In this document: positions 28,229-38,488 of the stretch, in pieces | Layout: each line of letters begins with the position of its first letter | How positions within the stretch are numbered: the stretch's first letter is position 1 | From: Eubacteriaceae bacterium | GTDB taxonomy: Bacteria > Bacillota > Clostridia > Lachnospirales > Lachnospiraceae | NCBI GenBank assembly: GCA_902362455.1 | Contig: CABIWJ010000002.1 | Location: 1-64,000 of the forward strand | DNA length: 64,000 nt | Reading direction: 5' to 3' | Position numbers and translations under genes: made by a program | Notes under the pieces: generated by a model | Databases searched by the model: none | Told to the model about the DNA's origin: nothing | Seen by the model: the letters and a program-made list of their open reading frames with translations, nothing else

Positions 28229-28303
28229 CAAGAGAGTAGTTTTTAATCTCATTATCACTTAATATGGCAGTAAACAGATAGTCTTGAATAAATGGAGATT
28301 GTT

Positions 28304-29281
28304 ATGATATCTTACAATAATAAAAATGTATTATTTATCACAACTAAGAATCTTGATTATTTACGAAATACCCAGGAAATCGAGATGATAAAGAAAGACG
28401 GAGGACAATTGACAGTTATTGGTTCATATTCAAAGAGCTACGTTAAAAGATTGCTTAGTGTTTACGCAAAGATATTAACTACGTCAATGAGAAAATTTGA
28501 CGTAGTTTTTGTTGGGTTTGCACCACAATTGATATTTGCACCATTTAACTGGAAATTTAAGAAGAATACGGTAGTAATTGATTTCTTTATTTCTATGTAT
28601 GATACTATTGTATTTGATAGAAAGAAGATTAAAGATGGAAGTTTATTTGCAAAACTTCTGAAGCATTATGATAAAAAGGCAATAAAGGCAGCCGATGAGA
28701 TAATATGTGATACTAATGCACATGGCAGATATTTTGTTGAAGAGTTTGGTGCTAATAGAGATAAGATGCATACATTATATCTTGAAGCGGACAGAAGCAT
28801 TTATTATGTGAGAAACCTTGAGAGACCTGAAAGAATGAAAGATAAATATGTGGTATTATATTTTGGAAGCATATTGCCGCTTCAGGGTATTGAAGTTATA
28901 TTAGATGCAATAGATAAGATTAAAGACAATAAAGAATTATACTTTATTATAGTAGGTCCTATTAAGGATGAACTAAATAAACCGATAGCTGATAACGTAG
29001 AATATCATAATTGGTTAAGTCAGGAAGAACTGGCAGAATATATTGATTATTCTGATTTATGCCTGTCAGGTCATTTCAACAAAAATATTAATAAAGCAAA
29101 GAGAACAATTCCTGGTAAGGCATATATCTATGATGCGATGAATAAGAAGATTATTTTCGGTGATAATCCGGCAGTCAGGGAACTATATTCAGAAGATGAA
29201 GACAAATATTATTTTGTGGAGATGGGGAATCCTGATGCTCTTGCAGAGAAAATTGTTGAATGTTCTAGGAAAAGGAATTAA
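28304..29281 (+). CDS. Family 4-like glycosyltransferase
   Basis: I choose ATG 28304 because GGAGA lies 5 bp before it (an ATG at 28292 overlaps that site). The 325-residue protein is GT-B-like: an N-terminal Rossmann half and a C-terminal half with YVVLYFGSILPLQGIEVILDAI and IIVGPIKDEL, typical of GT4 nucleotide-sugar binding. The acceptor and donor are not predictable. It ends 2 bp before the flippase gene. Confidence 0.8.
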   Translation: MISYNNKNVLFITTKNLDYLRNTQEIEMIKKDGGQLTVIGSYSKSYVKRLLSVYAKILTTSMRKFDVVFVGFAPQLIFAPFNWKFKKNTVVIDFFISMYDTIVFDRKKIKDGSLFAKLLKHYDKKAIKAADEIICDTNAHGRYFVEEFGANRDKMHTLYLEADRSIYYVRNLERPERMKDKYVVLYFGSILPLQGIEVILDAIDKIKDNKELYFIIVGPIKDELNKPIADNVEYHNWLSQEELAEYIDYSDLCLSGHFNKNINKAKRTIPGKAYIYDAMNKKIIFGDNPAVRELYSEDEDKYYFVEMGNPDALAEKIVECSRKRN

Positions 29282-29283
29282 AA

Positions 29284-30570
29284 ATGTTATCAGTAACCAG
29301 AAAATATTTAATAAACAGTAAGAATGTGGATAAATCTGCATATGTCTGGAATACGTTTGCAGCAATGCTTAATTCATTTCAGACAACATTAATACTATTA
29401 ATAATAACCAGAATGGGTAATGACTATGATGGAGGTGTATTTACCATAGCGTATGCAATCGGTAATCTTATGATGACGATTGGTAAATATGGTATGAGAA
29501 ATTTCCAGGCAACAGATGTTAATGAGAAATATTCATATAAAGAATATATAATTTCAAGATATATTTCAAGTATAATTATGATAATTTCAAGCACAGCCTA
29601 TATACTTGTGTGTATATTTGTTAATGATTATCCTACTGATAAATGCATAGTAGTAATATCTGTATGTGCAGTCAAGTTTGTAGAAGCCGTAGAAGATATT
29701 TTGCATGGAAGAATGCAGCAGAAAGGCAGATTAGATGTTGCTGGAAAGATACTTGGAATCAGATTATTTATATATATAGTGGTATATATAGGTATGTATA
29801 TTGCTACAGGTGATTTAGTGCTTACGTCAGTTGTGGCATTCGTAACAACCACACTTCTAGCAATTATATTTAACACATCTGTATATAAGGAATTTAGTAC
29901 AAAAGAAAATAAATATGAGACTTCTAATGTTAAGAAGCTTATGATTACATGTTTTCCGCTTGCAGCATGTACATTTCTTATTATGTATATTGCAAATGCA
30001 CCTAAATATTCGATTGATGCTGTATTAGATGAGAAGACACAGACATGTTTTAATATTATTTTTATGCCGGTATTTGTAATATCATTACTTAGTAACTTTA
30101 TATTTCAACCTATGTTGTTCAAGGTTGCCAGTGTATGGCAGGAGAAGAAAACCCATGAATTTAAGAAGATAATTGTAAGACAGACATTCATAATATTAGG
30201 TCTTACAATTATAATAGCACTTGGTGGTTTCTTACTTGGAATTCCGGTTTTAAGTGCAGTATTCAGCGTTAACCTAAAAAGCTACAGAACAGAATTAGTT
30301 ATATTAATCCTAGGTGGTGGAATGTTAGCGTTAATTAATTTTGAAAATATGATTATTACGACTATAAGATACCAGAGATTTCTTATCTGGGGATATTTGA
30401 TAGTTGCTGTAATTTCATATGTATTTGGTAACAGAGTAGTAAGAAATTATGGAGTATTGGGGATCTCAACGTTTTATTCAATATTAGTCACCTTGCTTGC
30501 AATTGGATTCTTCATTCTTATGAGATGGTCAGTTGTAAGAATTGCTAAGAAAGATTTAAAAGAAGAATAA
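29284..30570 (+). CDS. Polysaccharide flippase (Wzx/MVF-type)
   Basis: The 428-residue protein has about 12 membrane helices and the opening typical of PST/Wzx exporters (NSKNVDKSAYVWNTFAAMLNSFQT), with conserved ITRMGNDYDGGVFTIAYA. It would move an undecaprenyl-linked oligosaccharide across the membrane. A second export route (Wzm/Wzt ABC transporter) is encoded 8 kb downstream, and no clear Wzy polymerase is seen, so this flippase may serve a decorating lipid-linked glycan. Confidence 0.85.
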   Translation: MLSVTRKYLINSKNVDKSAYVWNTFAAMLNSFQTTLILLIITRMGNDYDGGVFTIAYAIGNLMMTIGKYGMRNFQATDVNEKYSYKEYIISRYISSIIMIISSTAYILVCIFVNDYPTDKCIVVISVCAVKFVEAVEDILHGRMQQKGRLDVAGKILGIRLFIYIVVYIGMYIATGDLVLTSVVAFVTTTLLAIIFNTSVYKEFSTKENKYETSNVKKLMITCFPLAACTFLIMYIANAPKYSIDAVLDEKTQTCFNIIFMPVFVISLLSNFIFQPMLFKVASVWQEKKTHEFKKIIVRQTFIILGLTIIIALGGFLLGIPVLSAVFSVNLKSYRTELVILILGGGMLALINFENMIITTIRYQRFLIWGYLIVAVISYVFGNRVVRNYGVLGISTFYSILVTLLAIGFFILMRWSVVRIAKKDLKEE

Positions 30571-30598
30571 AAACTATACACGAGAAAGGAATTAATTT

Positions 30599-31903
30599 AT
30601 GAAGATAGCAGTAGCAGGTACAGGATATGTCGGCTTAGTTACAGGTGTATGTCTTGCGGAACATGGTCATAATGTAGTATGTGTGGATGTAGACGAGGAA
30701 AAAGTTGCAAAAATGAGTAAAGGTATTTCTCCAATATATGAACCAGGTCTAGATGATCTTATGATTAAAAATATGGAGAGACTTACGTTTACAACAGATT
30801 ATGCATCTGCATACAAAGATGCAGAAGTAATATTTATCGGTGTAGGTACACCAGAGAAGAAAGATGGTTCGGCTAATTTGACTTATGTATATAAAGTTGC
30901 TGAACAGATTGCTGAAAATGCTGAAAATGACTGTATAGTAGTCATTAAATCTACTGTTCCAATCGGAACAAATGATAAAGTGGAAGCATTTATAACAGAA
31001 AAGGCTAAAGATGGAATATCAATCCATATTGCATCTAATCCTGAATTTTTAGCACAGGGAACAGCAGTAAGAGATACTCTTCATGCATCCCGTATAGTAA
31101 TTGGTGCTGAGAGCAAATATGCAGCAAATATCCTTAAAGAAGTATATAAAGATTTTGATGCTCCGATTCTTGTTACAAACAGAAGAAGTGCTGAAATGAT
31201 AAAATATGCATCAAATGATTTCCTTGCACTTAAGATTTCGTATGTAAATGAAATCGCGAACTTATGTGAAATTGTGGGTGCCGATATTAATGATGTAACA
31301 AAAGGAATGGGATATGATCCTAGAATAGGTGATAAATTCCTTAATGCAGGCATCGGATATGGTGGTTCATGCTTTCCAAAGGATACTAAGGCATTACATT
31401 GGCTCGCTAATTTCAATGACTATGAATTAAAGACAGTTAAGGCAGCTATTGAGACAAATGATAATCAGAAATTCAAGATAATTAAGAAGGCAAGAAAGTA
31501 TTATGAAAATCTCCAAGGCAAGAAAATCGCTGTATTAGGTCTTACGTTTAAACCTGGTACAGATGATTTAAGAGAAGCACCATCACTTGTAAATATCCCA
31601 ATTTTCCTTGACGAGGGTTGCGAGATAAAAGCATGGGATCCTGCAGGTGTAGAAAATTATAAGAAGAAATACCCAACAGAGATTATTTACTGTGATTCAA
31701 TAGATGAGGCAATTAAAGATGCAGACCTTTGCGTCATTTTTACTGAATGGGATGAAGTTAAGAAGTATGATATTACTAAGTTCGAGAAACTTATGAGAAA
31801 TCCTATTGTTATAGATGGTAGAAACTGTTACGATTTAGAGCAGATAAAGAAAACAAATGTTATATATGACAGCATGGGAAGAAAGACAGTTAATCTCATT
31901 TAA
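30599..31903 (+). CDS. ugd: UDP-glucose 6-dehydrogenase
   Basis: The 434-residue protein has the NAD motif GTGYVGLVTGVCLAEHGH, STVPIGT, the catalytic Cys in GYGGSCFPKDTKAL and the C-terminal UDP-binding domain (AVLGLTFKPGTDDLREAPS). It oxidises UDP-glucose twice to UDP-glucuronate, implying a uronic acid in the surface polymer or a derived pentose. AGAAAGGA is the ribosome site; it is in line with the preceding flippase gene. Confidence 0.97.
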   Translation: MKIAVAGTGYVGLVTGVCLAEHGHNVVCVDVDEEKVAKMSKGISPIYEPGLDDLMIKNMERLTFTTDYASAYKDAEVIFIGVGTPEKKDGSANLTYVYKVAEQIAENAENDCIVVIKSTVPIGTNDKVEAFITEKAKDGISIHIASNPEFLAQGTAVRDTLHASRIVIGAESKYAANILKEVYKDFDAPILVTNRRSAEMIKYASNDFLALKISYVNEIANLCEIVGADINDVTKGMGYDPRIGDKFLNAGIGYGGSCFPKDTKALHWLANFNDYELKTVKAAIETNDNQKFKIIKKARKYYENLQGKKIAVLGLTFKPGTDDLREAPSLVNIPIFLDEGCEIKAWDPAGVENYKKKYPTEIIYCDSIDEAIKDADLCVIFTEWDEVKKYDITKFEKLMRNPIVIDGRNCYDLEQIKKTNVIYDSMGRKTVNLI

Positions 31904-31918
31904 TGAAAGGATTATCCT

Positions 31919-34462
31919 ATGAAGAAGATACCCGATATGAAAAACTTATTTAATTGGAAAGTTGTACTGACGTTTTTACTTGTAATATGTAACCTTATGG
32001 TTATATTTGGAAGTATGCCAAGTACAAATCCGATAATAGGGTGGTATGATGATGACATTACAGGTAATGAAGAATATGAAGTCCTGATTGTAACAAATGA
32101 CAATCAGACGTATATAAAAGAATTAGATGTGAGTTATGGAGTGGCTACACTATATATTCCTGAAGAATATACTGATATAAAAAGTCTTACATTAACAGGC
32201 GATGTTGATATATTGAATGATTCTAAGGTAGTATTATCAAGCAGAGATATTATTATATATAGAGATGATATTAAAGCGGATATAGATGATAATGAACTTA
32301 CATTGAAAAATAGTCAGTTTAAAAAGATACAGTTTTTATTAATGTTTGACTGGCGTGTTAAATTAGAAGTATTAACGGTAATATGGTTTGTTTATATATG
32401 TATAATGATATTTGGTATTCTTCGTGAAAAGAATAAGCTGAATCTTAAATATATTGGAACTGTAATTCTTACTTTATTACTCATAGGAAGTGCAGATATC
32501 ATTAAGGATATGGGCAGGACCTATAGAACTACGAAATTAAACCTTAATGCCAGTGGTCTTACAGATATAATAAAATCTGATTCTGATATGTTACAGAAGA
32601 TAAATACAGATAAAAATCTGCAAGGTGTAAGTGTGAGATTTGCAACATATTCAACTGAAATTAAAGGTAAATATATATTTACACTCTATGATGCAGACAA
32701 AAATCCATTGGAAAATGTAGAGGTCAGAGGAAGAGATTTTGCAGATAATGAATATGGTATAGCAATGTTTAATAATATTTATCCAAAGGGTGAATATTAT
32801 TTCGGAATTGCTGCACAAGATAATAATGATGATACATTATCTGTATGGACAACAGGCGGCAATGACTATAAAGATGGTGCATTTTATAATAATGGAATTG
32901 ATACAGGTGTGGATTTAGATTTTAATATTATAGTTGATGGACCCAATACCAAAGTCATTGCAATGATTATTGTATTAGTATTCTATCTGCTTGTATTGAT
33001 GGTTATCTGGCATAATAATATTAGGTTTTTATCCAGAATAACAGTTAAAGCCATATATGGTATAACATTTGTATATGCAGTATTTATGATGATATTTGCA
33101 TGGAAATACATGTACTTAGGCGTATATGACGAGATGGCACATATCTCATATCTTGCAGACCTGACAAGAAATCCACATATTGTATCCGAATATGAGAATC
33201 AGAATCTGTTAGTTGGTGAAACAAATGGAATAAGTGAAACCACAGCTAATACTATAGCATTACACCAGTCATTTGGAACATTTAAAGGCAAATGGAGTAA
33301 TACAGTAAGTTATTTAGGTCATCCATCATTATACTACTGGCTTATGATACCACTCAATGCAGTAACATTTCATGATAATCTGGTATATGTGAATCTGGAT
33401 ATATTGAGGATATTTAACATGGTGTTAGTTGCGATGGGAATAGCCTTATTCTTGTATATCGGATATTCAAGAATTAATAAACGTTATCCTGCATTACATC
33501 TAATGTATGCAATGATGGTAGTATCATTTCCGATGCTTACAGGCTGTGCACCGATGATTAACAATGATAATCTGGCAATTTTGGTTGTTGCAATATTCAC
33601 ACTAGGAATAATAAGGTTTGCAGAGAATAAGAGAAATAAGCTCACATATTTCCTTATTGCAATAGGAATAACAGCGTCAGCACTTACAAAATTAACAACG
33701 TGTCTCATGCTTGTGATATGTGCATTATTCTTTGTTATAAAGACCATTATTGATGAGAAAGATATTAAGAAAGTATTTGGCAGAGATTTCTGGTATACGG
33801 TTCCGGTATATTTAATTGCTGCAGCTTATTATATGTTAGTATTTGTACAATATGGAAAGATACAGATAAGTCTTCATGATTTAGTAACAGATGAGGTATT
33901 TAAAACATACAACATTGTTTATAAAGAACCAATTATGAGGACAAGAATAACATTTTATGAGTTTATTAAAAGGTTTGAAAAGGGATTCATTAAGCAATGG
34001 ATTCGTGGAGTTACCTGGCATACAGATGTAGATTTTAATAAGAAAGCCATCAGACTTGCGTATGAAATATTATGGTTATCACCAATAATAATGTTAATAA
34101 GAATAAAATATAAAGAAAATGAAAAGCAGATAAGAAACTTCTTTAAAAGCTTTTCAATTGCATTAATAATAACTGTTCTAATGCAGTTTATACGTGCATT
34201 TAAGGACTTCCAGTTTATATCAGGACATCCGGGATTACAGAGCAGATATTACATCTGTGTAATGCCTGTTATGGTAATGATGTTATGCTATGAACTTCAG
34301 TCACGTATGGAAGAAAATAAATTTATAACATCTTCTGTGAAAAATGATAAGAAAATTTACTTAAATAGTATTTTTAATGCAATTGCCATCACATTGGCGC
34401 TGTTAGCATTGTATGGAGGTGGATTAATTTACATCTTTTTTACAACAAGTTTTATAAAATAG
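31919..34462 (+). CDS. Large GT-C-like membrane protein (DUF2142-like)
   Basis: The 847-residue protein has an N-terminal helix (about 14-32), an extracellular beta-rich domain (about 45-135), then another helix pair, a second soluble domain (about 205-340) and some ten membrane helices. The first long loop of the latter part has YDEMAHISYLADL, resembling the acidic catalytic motif of GT-C enzymes. Near the end HPGLQSRYYICVMP resembles the GRYLLP motif of DUF2142 proteins. It probably transfers a sugar from a polyprenyl phosphate outside the membrane. No polymerase signature is clear, so a Wzy role is not excluded. Confidence 0.65.
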   Translation: MKKIPDMKNLFNWKVVLTFLLVICNLMVIFGSMPSTNPIIGWYDDDITGNEEYEVLIVTNDNQTYIKELDVSYGVATLYIPEEYTDIKSLTLTGDVDILNDSKVVLSSRDIIIYRDDIKADIDDNELTLKNSQFKKIQFLLMFDWRVKLEVLTVIWFVYICIMIFGILREKNKLNLKYIGTVILTLLLIGSADIIKDMGRTYRTTKLNLNASGLTDIIKSDSDMLQKINTDKNLQGVSVRFATYSTEIKGKYIFTLYDADKNPLENVEVRGRDFADNEYGIAMFNNIYPKGEYYFGIAAQDNNDDTLSVWTTGGNDYKDGAFYNNGIDTGVDLDFNIIVDGPNTKVIAMIIVLVFYLLVLMVIWHNNIRFLSRITVKAIYGITFVYAVFMMIFAWKYMYLGVYDEMAHISYLADLTRNPHIVSEYENQNLLVGETNGISETTANTIALHQSFGTFKGKWSNTVSYLGHPSLYYWLMIPLNAVTFHDNLVYVNLDILRIFNMVLVAMGIALFLYIGYSRINKRYPALHLMYAMMVVSFPMLTGCAPMINNDNLAILVVAIFTLGIIRFAENKRNKLTYFLIAIGITASALTKLTTCLMLVICALFFVIKTIIDEKDIKKVFGRDFWYTVPVYLIAAAYYMLVFVQYGKIQISLHDLVTDEVFKTYNIVYKEPIMRTRITFYEFIKRFEKGFIKQWIRGVTWHTDVDFNKKAIRLAYEILWLSPIIMLIRIKYKENEKQIRNFFKSFSIALIITVLMQFIRAFKDFQFISGHPGLQSRYYICVMPVMVMMLCYELQSRMEENKFITSSVKNDKKIYLNSIFNAIAITLALLALYGGGLIYIFFTTSFIK

Positions 34463-34483
34463 TGATAAAATGTAATATAAGGC

Positions 34484-34512
34484 TTGCATTTTTTGCGATA
34501 AAATAATATATT
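34484..34512 (+). promoter_or_regulatory. Internal promoter before rfbB
   Basis: TTGCAT (34484-34489), 17 bp, TATATT (34507-34512). Confidence 0.5.
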
Positions 34513-34543
34513 AAATAAATACAAATAGCAAAGGAGTTAAATT

Positions 34544-35623
34544 ATGAGAACTTATTTAGTAACAGGTGGAGCAGGATTCATAGGCTCAAATTATATTCAC
34601 TATATGTTTAAGAAGTATGATAATGATATTAGAATTATCAATGTTGATGCATTAACATATGCAGGTAACCTTGAGAATTTGAAGGATATTGAAGATAGAG
34701 ATAACTACACATTTGTTAAAGCTAATATCTGCGATAAGGAAGCAATTGCTAAAATATTTGCAGAAAATGACATTGACAGAGTTGTACATTTCGCAGCAGA
34801 GAGTCATGTTGACAGAAGTATTAAGAACCCTGAAGTATTTGTTCAGACAAATGTATTAGGAACAGCAGTTATGTTAAATTGTGCTAAAGCAGCATGGGAA
34901 TTACCTGATGGAACATTTAAAGAGGGCAAGAAGTTTTTACATGTTTCTACTGATGAGGTATATGGTTCATTACCAGATGATGATAATGCATTCTTCTATG
35001 AGACATCACCATACGAACCACATAGCCCATATTCAGCAAGTAAAGCATCTTCAGATATGTTAGTTAAGGCATATATGGATACTTATAAGTTTCCAGCTAA
35101 TATTACTAACTGTAGTAATAACTATGGACCTTACCAGTTCCCAGAGAAGTTGATTCCACTTATTATTAACAATGCATTACAGGGAAAGAAGCTTCCAGTA
35201 TATGGTGATGGCAAGAATGTTCGTGACTGGTTATATGTTGAAGACCATGCTAAAGCAATTGATATGGTTCAGGAAAAAGGTAAGTTATTTGAGACATATA
35301 ATGTCGGTGGACACAATGAAAAACAGAATATTGAAATCATAAAGATTATTATTGATACTTTACAGGAGATGCTTCCAGACGGAGATCCAAGAAAAGCACT
35401 TGTAAGTGAGGATTTAATTACTTATGTTGAGGACAGAAAAGGTCACGACAGAAGATATGCGATTGCACCTGACAAGATTAAAGCTGAAATTGGCTGGTAT
35501 CCAGAGACAATGTTTAAAGATGGTATCAGGCTTACAATCAAATGGTTCTTTGAACATGAAGATTGGATGAAGAATGTAACAAGCGGTGATTACCAGAAGT
35601 ATTACGAAGAAATGTACAAATAA
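34544..35623 (+). CDS. rfbB: dTDP-glucose 4,6-dehydratase
   Basis: The 359-residue SDR enzyme has TGGAGFIGSNY for NAD, HFAAESHVDRSI, STDEVYGS, and the Tyr-x-x-x-Lys pair (YSASKAS) followed by NCSNNYGPYQFPEKLIP. This is the RfbB/RmlB signature set. It makes dTDP-4-keto-6-deoxyglucose, the second step to dTDP-rhamnose. A terminator-like hairpin follows, and rfbA and rfbC come next. Confidence 0.97.
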   Translation: MRTYLVTGGAGFIGSNYIHYMFKKYDNDIRIINVDALTYAGNLENLKDIEDRDNYTFVKANICDKEAIAKIFAENDIDRVVHFAAESHVDRSIKNPEVFVQTNVLGTAVMLNCAKAAWELPDGTFKEGKKFLHVSTDEVYGSLPDDDNAFFYETSPYEPHSPYSASKASSDMLVKAYMDTYKFPANITNCSNNYGPYQFPEKLIPLIINNALQGKKLPVYGDGKNVRDWLYVEDHAKAIDMVQEKGKLFETYNVGGHNEKQNIEIIKIIIDTLQEMLPDGDPRKALVSEDLITYVEDRKGHDRRYAIAPDKIKAEIGWYPETMFKDGIRLTIKWFFEHEDWMKNVTSGDYQKYYEEMYK

Positions 35624-35631
35624 AATGAATT

Positions 35632-35662
35632 AAAATGGGAATATGTGGAATGTTCCCATTTT
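35632..35662 (+). terminator. Hairpin terminator after rfbB
   Basis: AAAATGGGAA pairs with TTCCCATTTT; only a short T run, so termination may be partial. Confidence 0.7.
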
Positions 35663-35809
35663 AGTGTGTAAAATTAAATTGATAAATATCAAGAATATAT
35701 GTTGAATATTTTATAAAAGCAGATTTTAGAGACATTAAAATGATAATATCAAGATAATGATATTAAGATGATGACATCAAGATGATATGTATAAGAATGG
35801 AGGAATATT

Positions 35810-36679
35810 GTGAAAGGTATTATTTTAGCAGGCGGTTCAGGAACACGTCTTTATCCATTAACAAAGGCAGTATCAAAACAGATTATGCCTGTATATGACA
35901 AACCAATGATTTATTACCCATTATCAACACTTATGTTAGCAGGAATCAGAGAGGTATTAATTATCTCAACTCCTAGAGATTTACCAGTATTTAAGGAATT
36001 ATTCGGTTCAGGCGAACAGCTTGGCATGAGATTTGAATATGCTATTCAGGATCAGCCAAGAGGACTTGCTGATGCATTTATTATTGGAGAGAAATTTATC
36101 GGTGATGATAATGTTGCACTTGTACTTGGTGATAATATATTCTATGGACAGAGCTTTTCAAAGGTTCTCAAGAATGCAGCATCAAGAGAAAAGGGCGCTA
36201 CAATATTCGGCTATTATGTAAAGGATCCAAGAGAATATGGTGTTGTAGAGTTCGATGAGAATGGCAAGGCTTTATCAATTGAAGAGAAACCTGCTAATCC
36301 AAAGTCAAATTATGCTGTACCAGGATTATATTTCTATGATAATGATGTAGTAGAAATAGCTAAAAATGTTAAGCCTTCTGCAAGAGGAGAGATAGAGATA
36401 ACTTCAATTAACAATGAATATTTAAGAAGAGGAACTCTTATGGTGGAGACATTAGGAAGAGGATTTGCATGGCTTGATACAGGTAATCATGATATGTTAC
36501 TTGATGCAGCAGATTTCGTGGCAGCATTCCAGAAGAGACAGGGCTTATATATTTCATGTATTGAAGAGATTGCATATAAGAGAGGATTCATTGACAAAGA
36601 GCAGCTTCTTAAACTTGCAGAGCCTTTAATGAAGACAGCATATGGACAATATCTTGTAGATGTTGCTAATGGATTATAG
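35810..36679 (+). CDS. rfbA: Glucose-1-phosphate thymidylyltransferase
   Basis: The 289-residue enzyme starts at GTG (TGGAGG upstream) and has [32 protein letters not shown], the [10 protein letters not shown] metal site and [20 protein letters not shown]. It forms dTDP-glucose, the first step to dTDP-rhamnose. The 187-bp leader is AT-rich with short repeated 'atcaagat' units and no clear promoter. Confidence 0.97.
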   Translation: MKGIILAGGSGTRLYPLTKAVSKQIMPVYDKPMIYYPLSTLMLAGIREVLIISTPRDLPVFKELFGSGEQLGMRFEYAIQDQPRGLADAFIIGEKFIGDDNVALVLGDNIFYGQSFSKVLKNAASREKGATIFGYYVKDPREYGVVEFDENGKALSIEEKPANPKSNYAVPGLYFYDNDVVEIAKNVKPSARGEIEITSINNEYLRRGTLMVETLGRGFAWLDTGNHDMLLDAADFVAAFQKRQGLYISCIEEIAYKRGFIDKEQLLKLAEPLMKTAYGQYLVDVANGL

Positions 36680-36705
36680 AATAAGAATTGAATGGAGATT
36701 TTAAA

Positions 36706-37266
36706 ATGGGAAAAATAACAGTAGAAACATGCGAAATAGAAGGATTAAAAGTTATAACACCTTCAGTATTTGGCGATGAAAGAGGATATTTTATGGAGAC
36801 TTATAATTATAATGATTATAAGGCAGCAGGAATAGACCAGGAATTTGTACAGGACAATCAGTCAAGCTCTAAAAAAGGAGTTCTTAGAGGACTTCATTTC
36901 CAGATTAATTTTCCACAGGATAAGCTTGTAAGAGTAGTAAGTGGAGAAGTTTTTGACGTAGCTGTTGATTTAAGAGAAGGTTCAAAAACTTACGGAAAAT
37001 GGTTCGGGGTATTATTATCAGCAGAGAATAAGAAACAGTTCTTTATTCCAAAGAATTTTGCACATGGATTCATAGTGCTATCTGATTCAGCAGAATTTGC
37101 TTATAAATGTACTGACTTCTATCATCCAAATGATGAGGGTGGACTTAAATGGGACGATCCTGAAATTGGTGTAGAATGGCCAATGCCAGAAGGTATGACA
37201 AAAGAAGATTTGACTATTTCAGATAAAGACCACAAATGGCCTGGCATTAAAGATTTTAGAAAATAA
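36706..37266 (+). CDS. rfbC: dTDP-4-dehydrorhamnose 3,5-epimerase
   Basis: The start ATG 36706 has GGAGA 7 bp before it; an upstream in-frame TTG overlaps that site. The 186-residue cupin enzyme has FGDERGYFMET, QDNQSSSKKGVLRGLHFQ with the active His, RVVSGEVFDVAVDLR and FAHGFIVLS. It makes dTDP-4-keto-L-rhamnose. The last enzyme, RfbD reductase, is not in the window and must be elsewhere if dTDP-L-rhamnose is the product. Confidence 0.96.
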   Translation: MGKITVETCEIEGLKVITPSVFGDERGYFMETYNYNDYKAAGIDQEFVQDNQSSSKKGVLRGLHFQINFPQDKLVRVVSGEVFDVAVDLREGSKTYGKWFGVLLSAENKKQFFIPKNFAHGFIVLSDSAEFAYKCTDFYHPNDEGGLKWDDPEIGVEWPMPEGMTKEDLTISDKDHKWPGIKDFRK

Positions 37267-37290
37267 TTAGCTACTTTTAGAAAATAGCAT

Positions 37291-37319
37291 AAAAAGAGCC
37301 GCCAAGCGACTCTTTTTTA
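37291..37319 (+). terminator. Terminator after rfbC
   Basis: AAAAAGAG.CGC pairs with GCG.CTCTTTTTT with a tight loop and T run. Confidence 0.8.
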
Positions 37320-37684
37320 TCGACTATGGGTTTTAAGAATAAAATCTATAGTCGATAAAGCTATTTATAAGCAGGAAAGTGGAACAAATGAGGAAAGTGA
37401 AAAAAATAATGCTGATGCGATTATTTTTTTCACAGCTAAATGTTTGCGGGCGAAAACATTTAGCAACATATGGCAGAAGAGAAATCGCCTGCGCGAATTT
37501 CTCTTCGCCTCTTCGCGATAAACCGCGAAGAAATGAGGAAAGTGTGAAAAATAATGCTGATGCGATTATTTTTCACACAACTAAATGTGTTGCAGGCAAC
37601 ACATTTAGCTATAATCGCAGAGCTGAATCTGAAATTCAGCTCGCGTTCCTCCGGCAACAAGTGCCTGCGGAAATGAGGAATAGA
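37319..37684. repeat. Hairpin-repeat island with a 77-bp direct duplication before wzm
   Basis: The gene-free stretch starts with TATCGACTAT/ATAGTCGATA (37319-37356). A unit beginning AATGAGGAAAGTG and ending ACATTTAG then occurs twice (about 37387-37463 and 37532-37608). Each copy holds stems such as AAAAATAAT/ATTATTTTT and AAATGTGTTGC/GCAACACATTT. CTTCGCG/CGCGAAG and AGCTGAAT/ATTCAGCT hairpins lie between and after. The last AAATGAGGAA supplies the ribosome site of wzm. Its G+C is higher than around it. This is an intergenic repeat family, not coding, although an open frame runs through it. Confidence 0.75.
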
Positions 37685-38488
37685 ATGAAAAAACTATCTA
37701 AACTTGCTGAAAGTAAAGATTTAGTATTATATTTATCAAAAAATGACTTTAAAACTAAATATGCCGGCTCATATATGGGTATTATCTGGGCATTTATACA
37801 GCCACTTGTAACTATAGTTTTATATTGGTTTGTATTCCAGGTAGGATTAAGAAGTGGTGATATTGGAGATACACCATTTATCTTATGGTTAATGGCAGGA
37901 CTTATACCATGGTTTTTCTTTCAGGAAGCACTTGTTAATGCGACTAATTGTTTTGCTGAATATAGTTATCTGGTTAAAAAGGTTGTATTTAACATAAATA
38001 TTTTACCGGTTGTGAAGGTTGTTTCATCATTATTTGTTCATATATTCTTTATGGGACTTTTAATAGTTGCATATATACTTATGGGATATTTTCCGGGAAT
38101 AATAGTAATACAGTTAGTATATTATTCTTTCTGCATGATAGTATTAGTATTGTCAATATCATATTTTACATCTGCGATTTCGGTATTTTTCAAGGATACT
38201 ACACAGATAATAAATGTTTTTATGCAGGTTGGAACATGGTTAACACCAATATTATGGAACTTCTATGCACCTGAATTTCAGAAAGCATTAGGTAAATTAG
38301 GTATAATATTTAAGTTAAATCCAATGTTTTATATAGTAGATGGCTGTCGTGGAACTATGATAGAGAAAAGATTATTCTTTGAAAAACCAATGCTTACATT
38401 ATACTTCTGGTTATTTGTATTAGTAATGTCTCTTATCTCTAAATTTGTTTATACCAGACTTAAACCACATTTTGCAGATTCATTATAA
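37685..38488 (+). CDS. wzm: Polysaccharide ABC exporter permease (Wzm-type)
   Basis: The real start is probably ATG 37685 (AGGAA just before), giving 267 residues, the usual Wzm/TagG length. The open frame extends upstream to 37379 only through repeats. It has the ABC-2 layout: amphipathic N-terminus (SKNDFKTKYAGSYMGIIWAFIQPL), six membrane helices and the conserved ending (NPMFYIVDGCRGTMI). It forms the channel for a finished, lipid-linked polysaccharide, powered by the ATPase encoded next. Confidence 0.92.
   Translation: MKKLSKLAESKDLVLYLSKNDFKTKYAGSYMGIIWAFIQPLVTIVLYWFVFQVGLRSGDIGDTPFILWLMAGLIPWFFFQEALVNATNCFAEYSYLVKKVVFNINILPVVKVVSSLFVHIFFMGLLIVAYILMGYFPGIIVIQLVYYSFCMIVLVLSISYFTSAISVFFKDTTQIINVFMQVGTWLTPILWNFYAPEFQKALGKLGIIFKLNPMFYIVDGCRGTMIEKRLFFEKPMLTLYFWLFVLVMSLISKFVYTRLKPHFADSL

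Noticed and set aside
37379..37684. N-terminal extension of the wzm reading frame by about 100 codons
   Set aside because: The extension is made entirely of hairpin repeats and has no membrane or ABC similarity; a good ribosome site precedes the Met at 37685.
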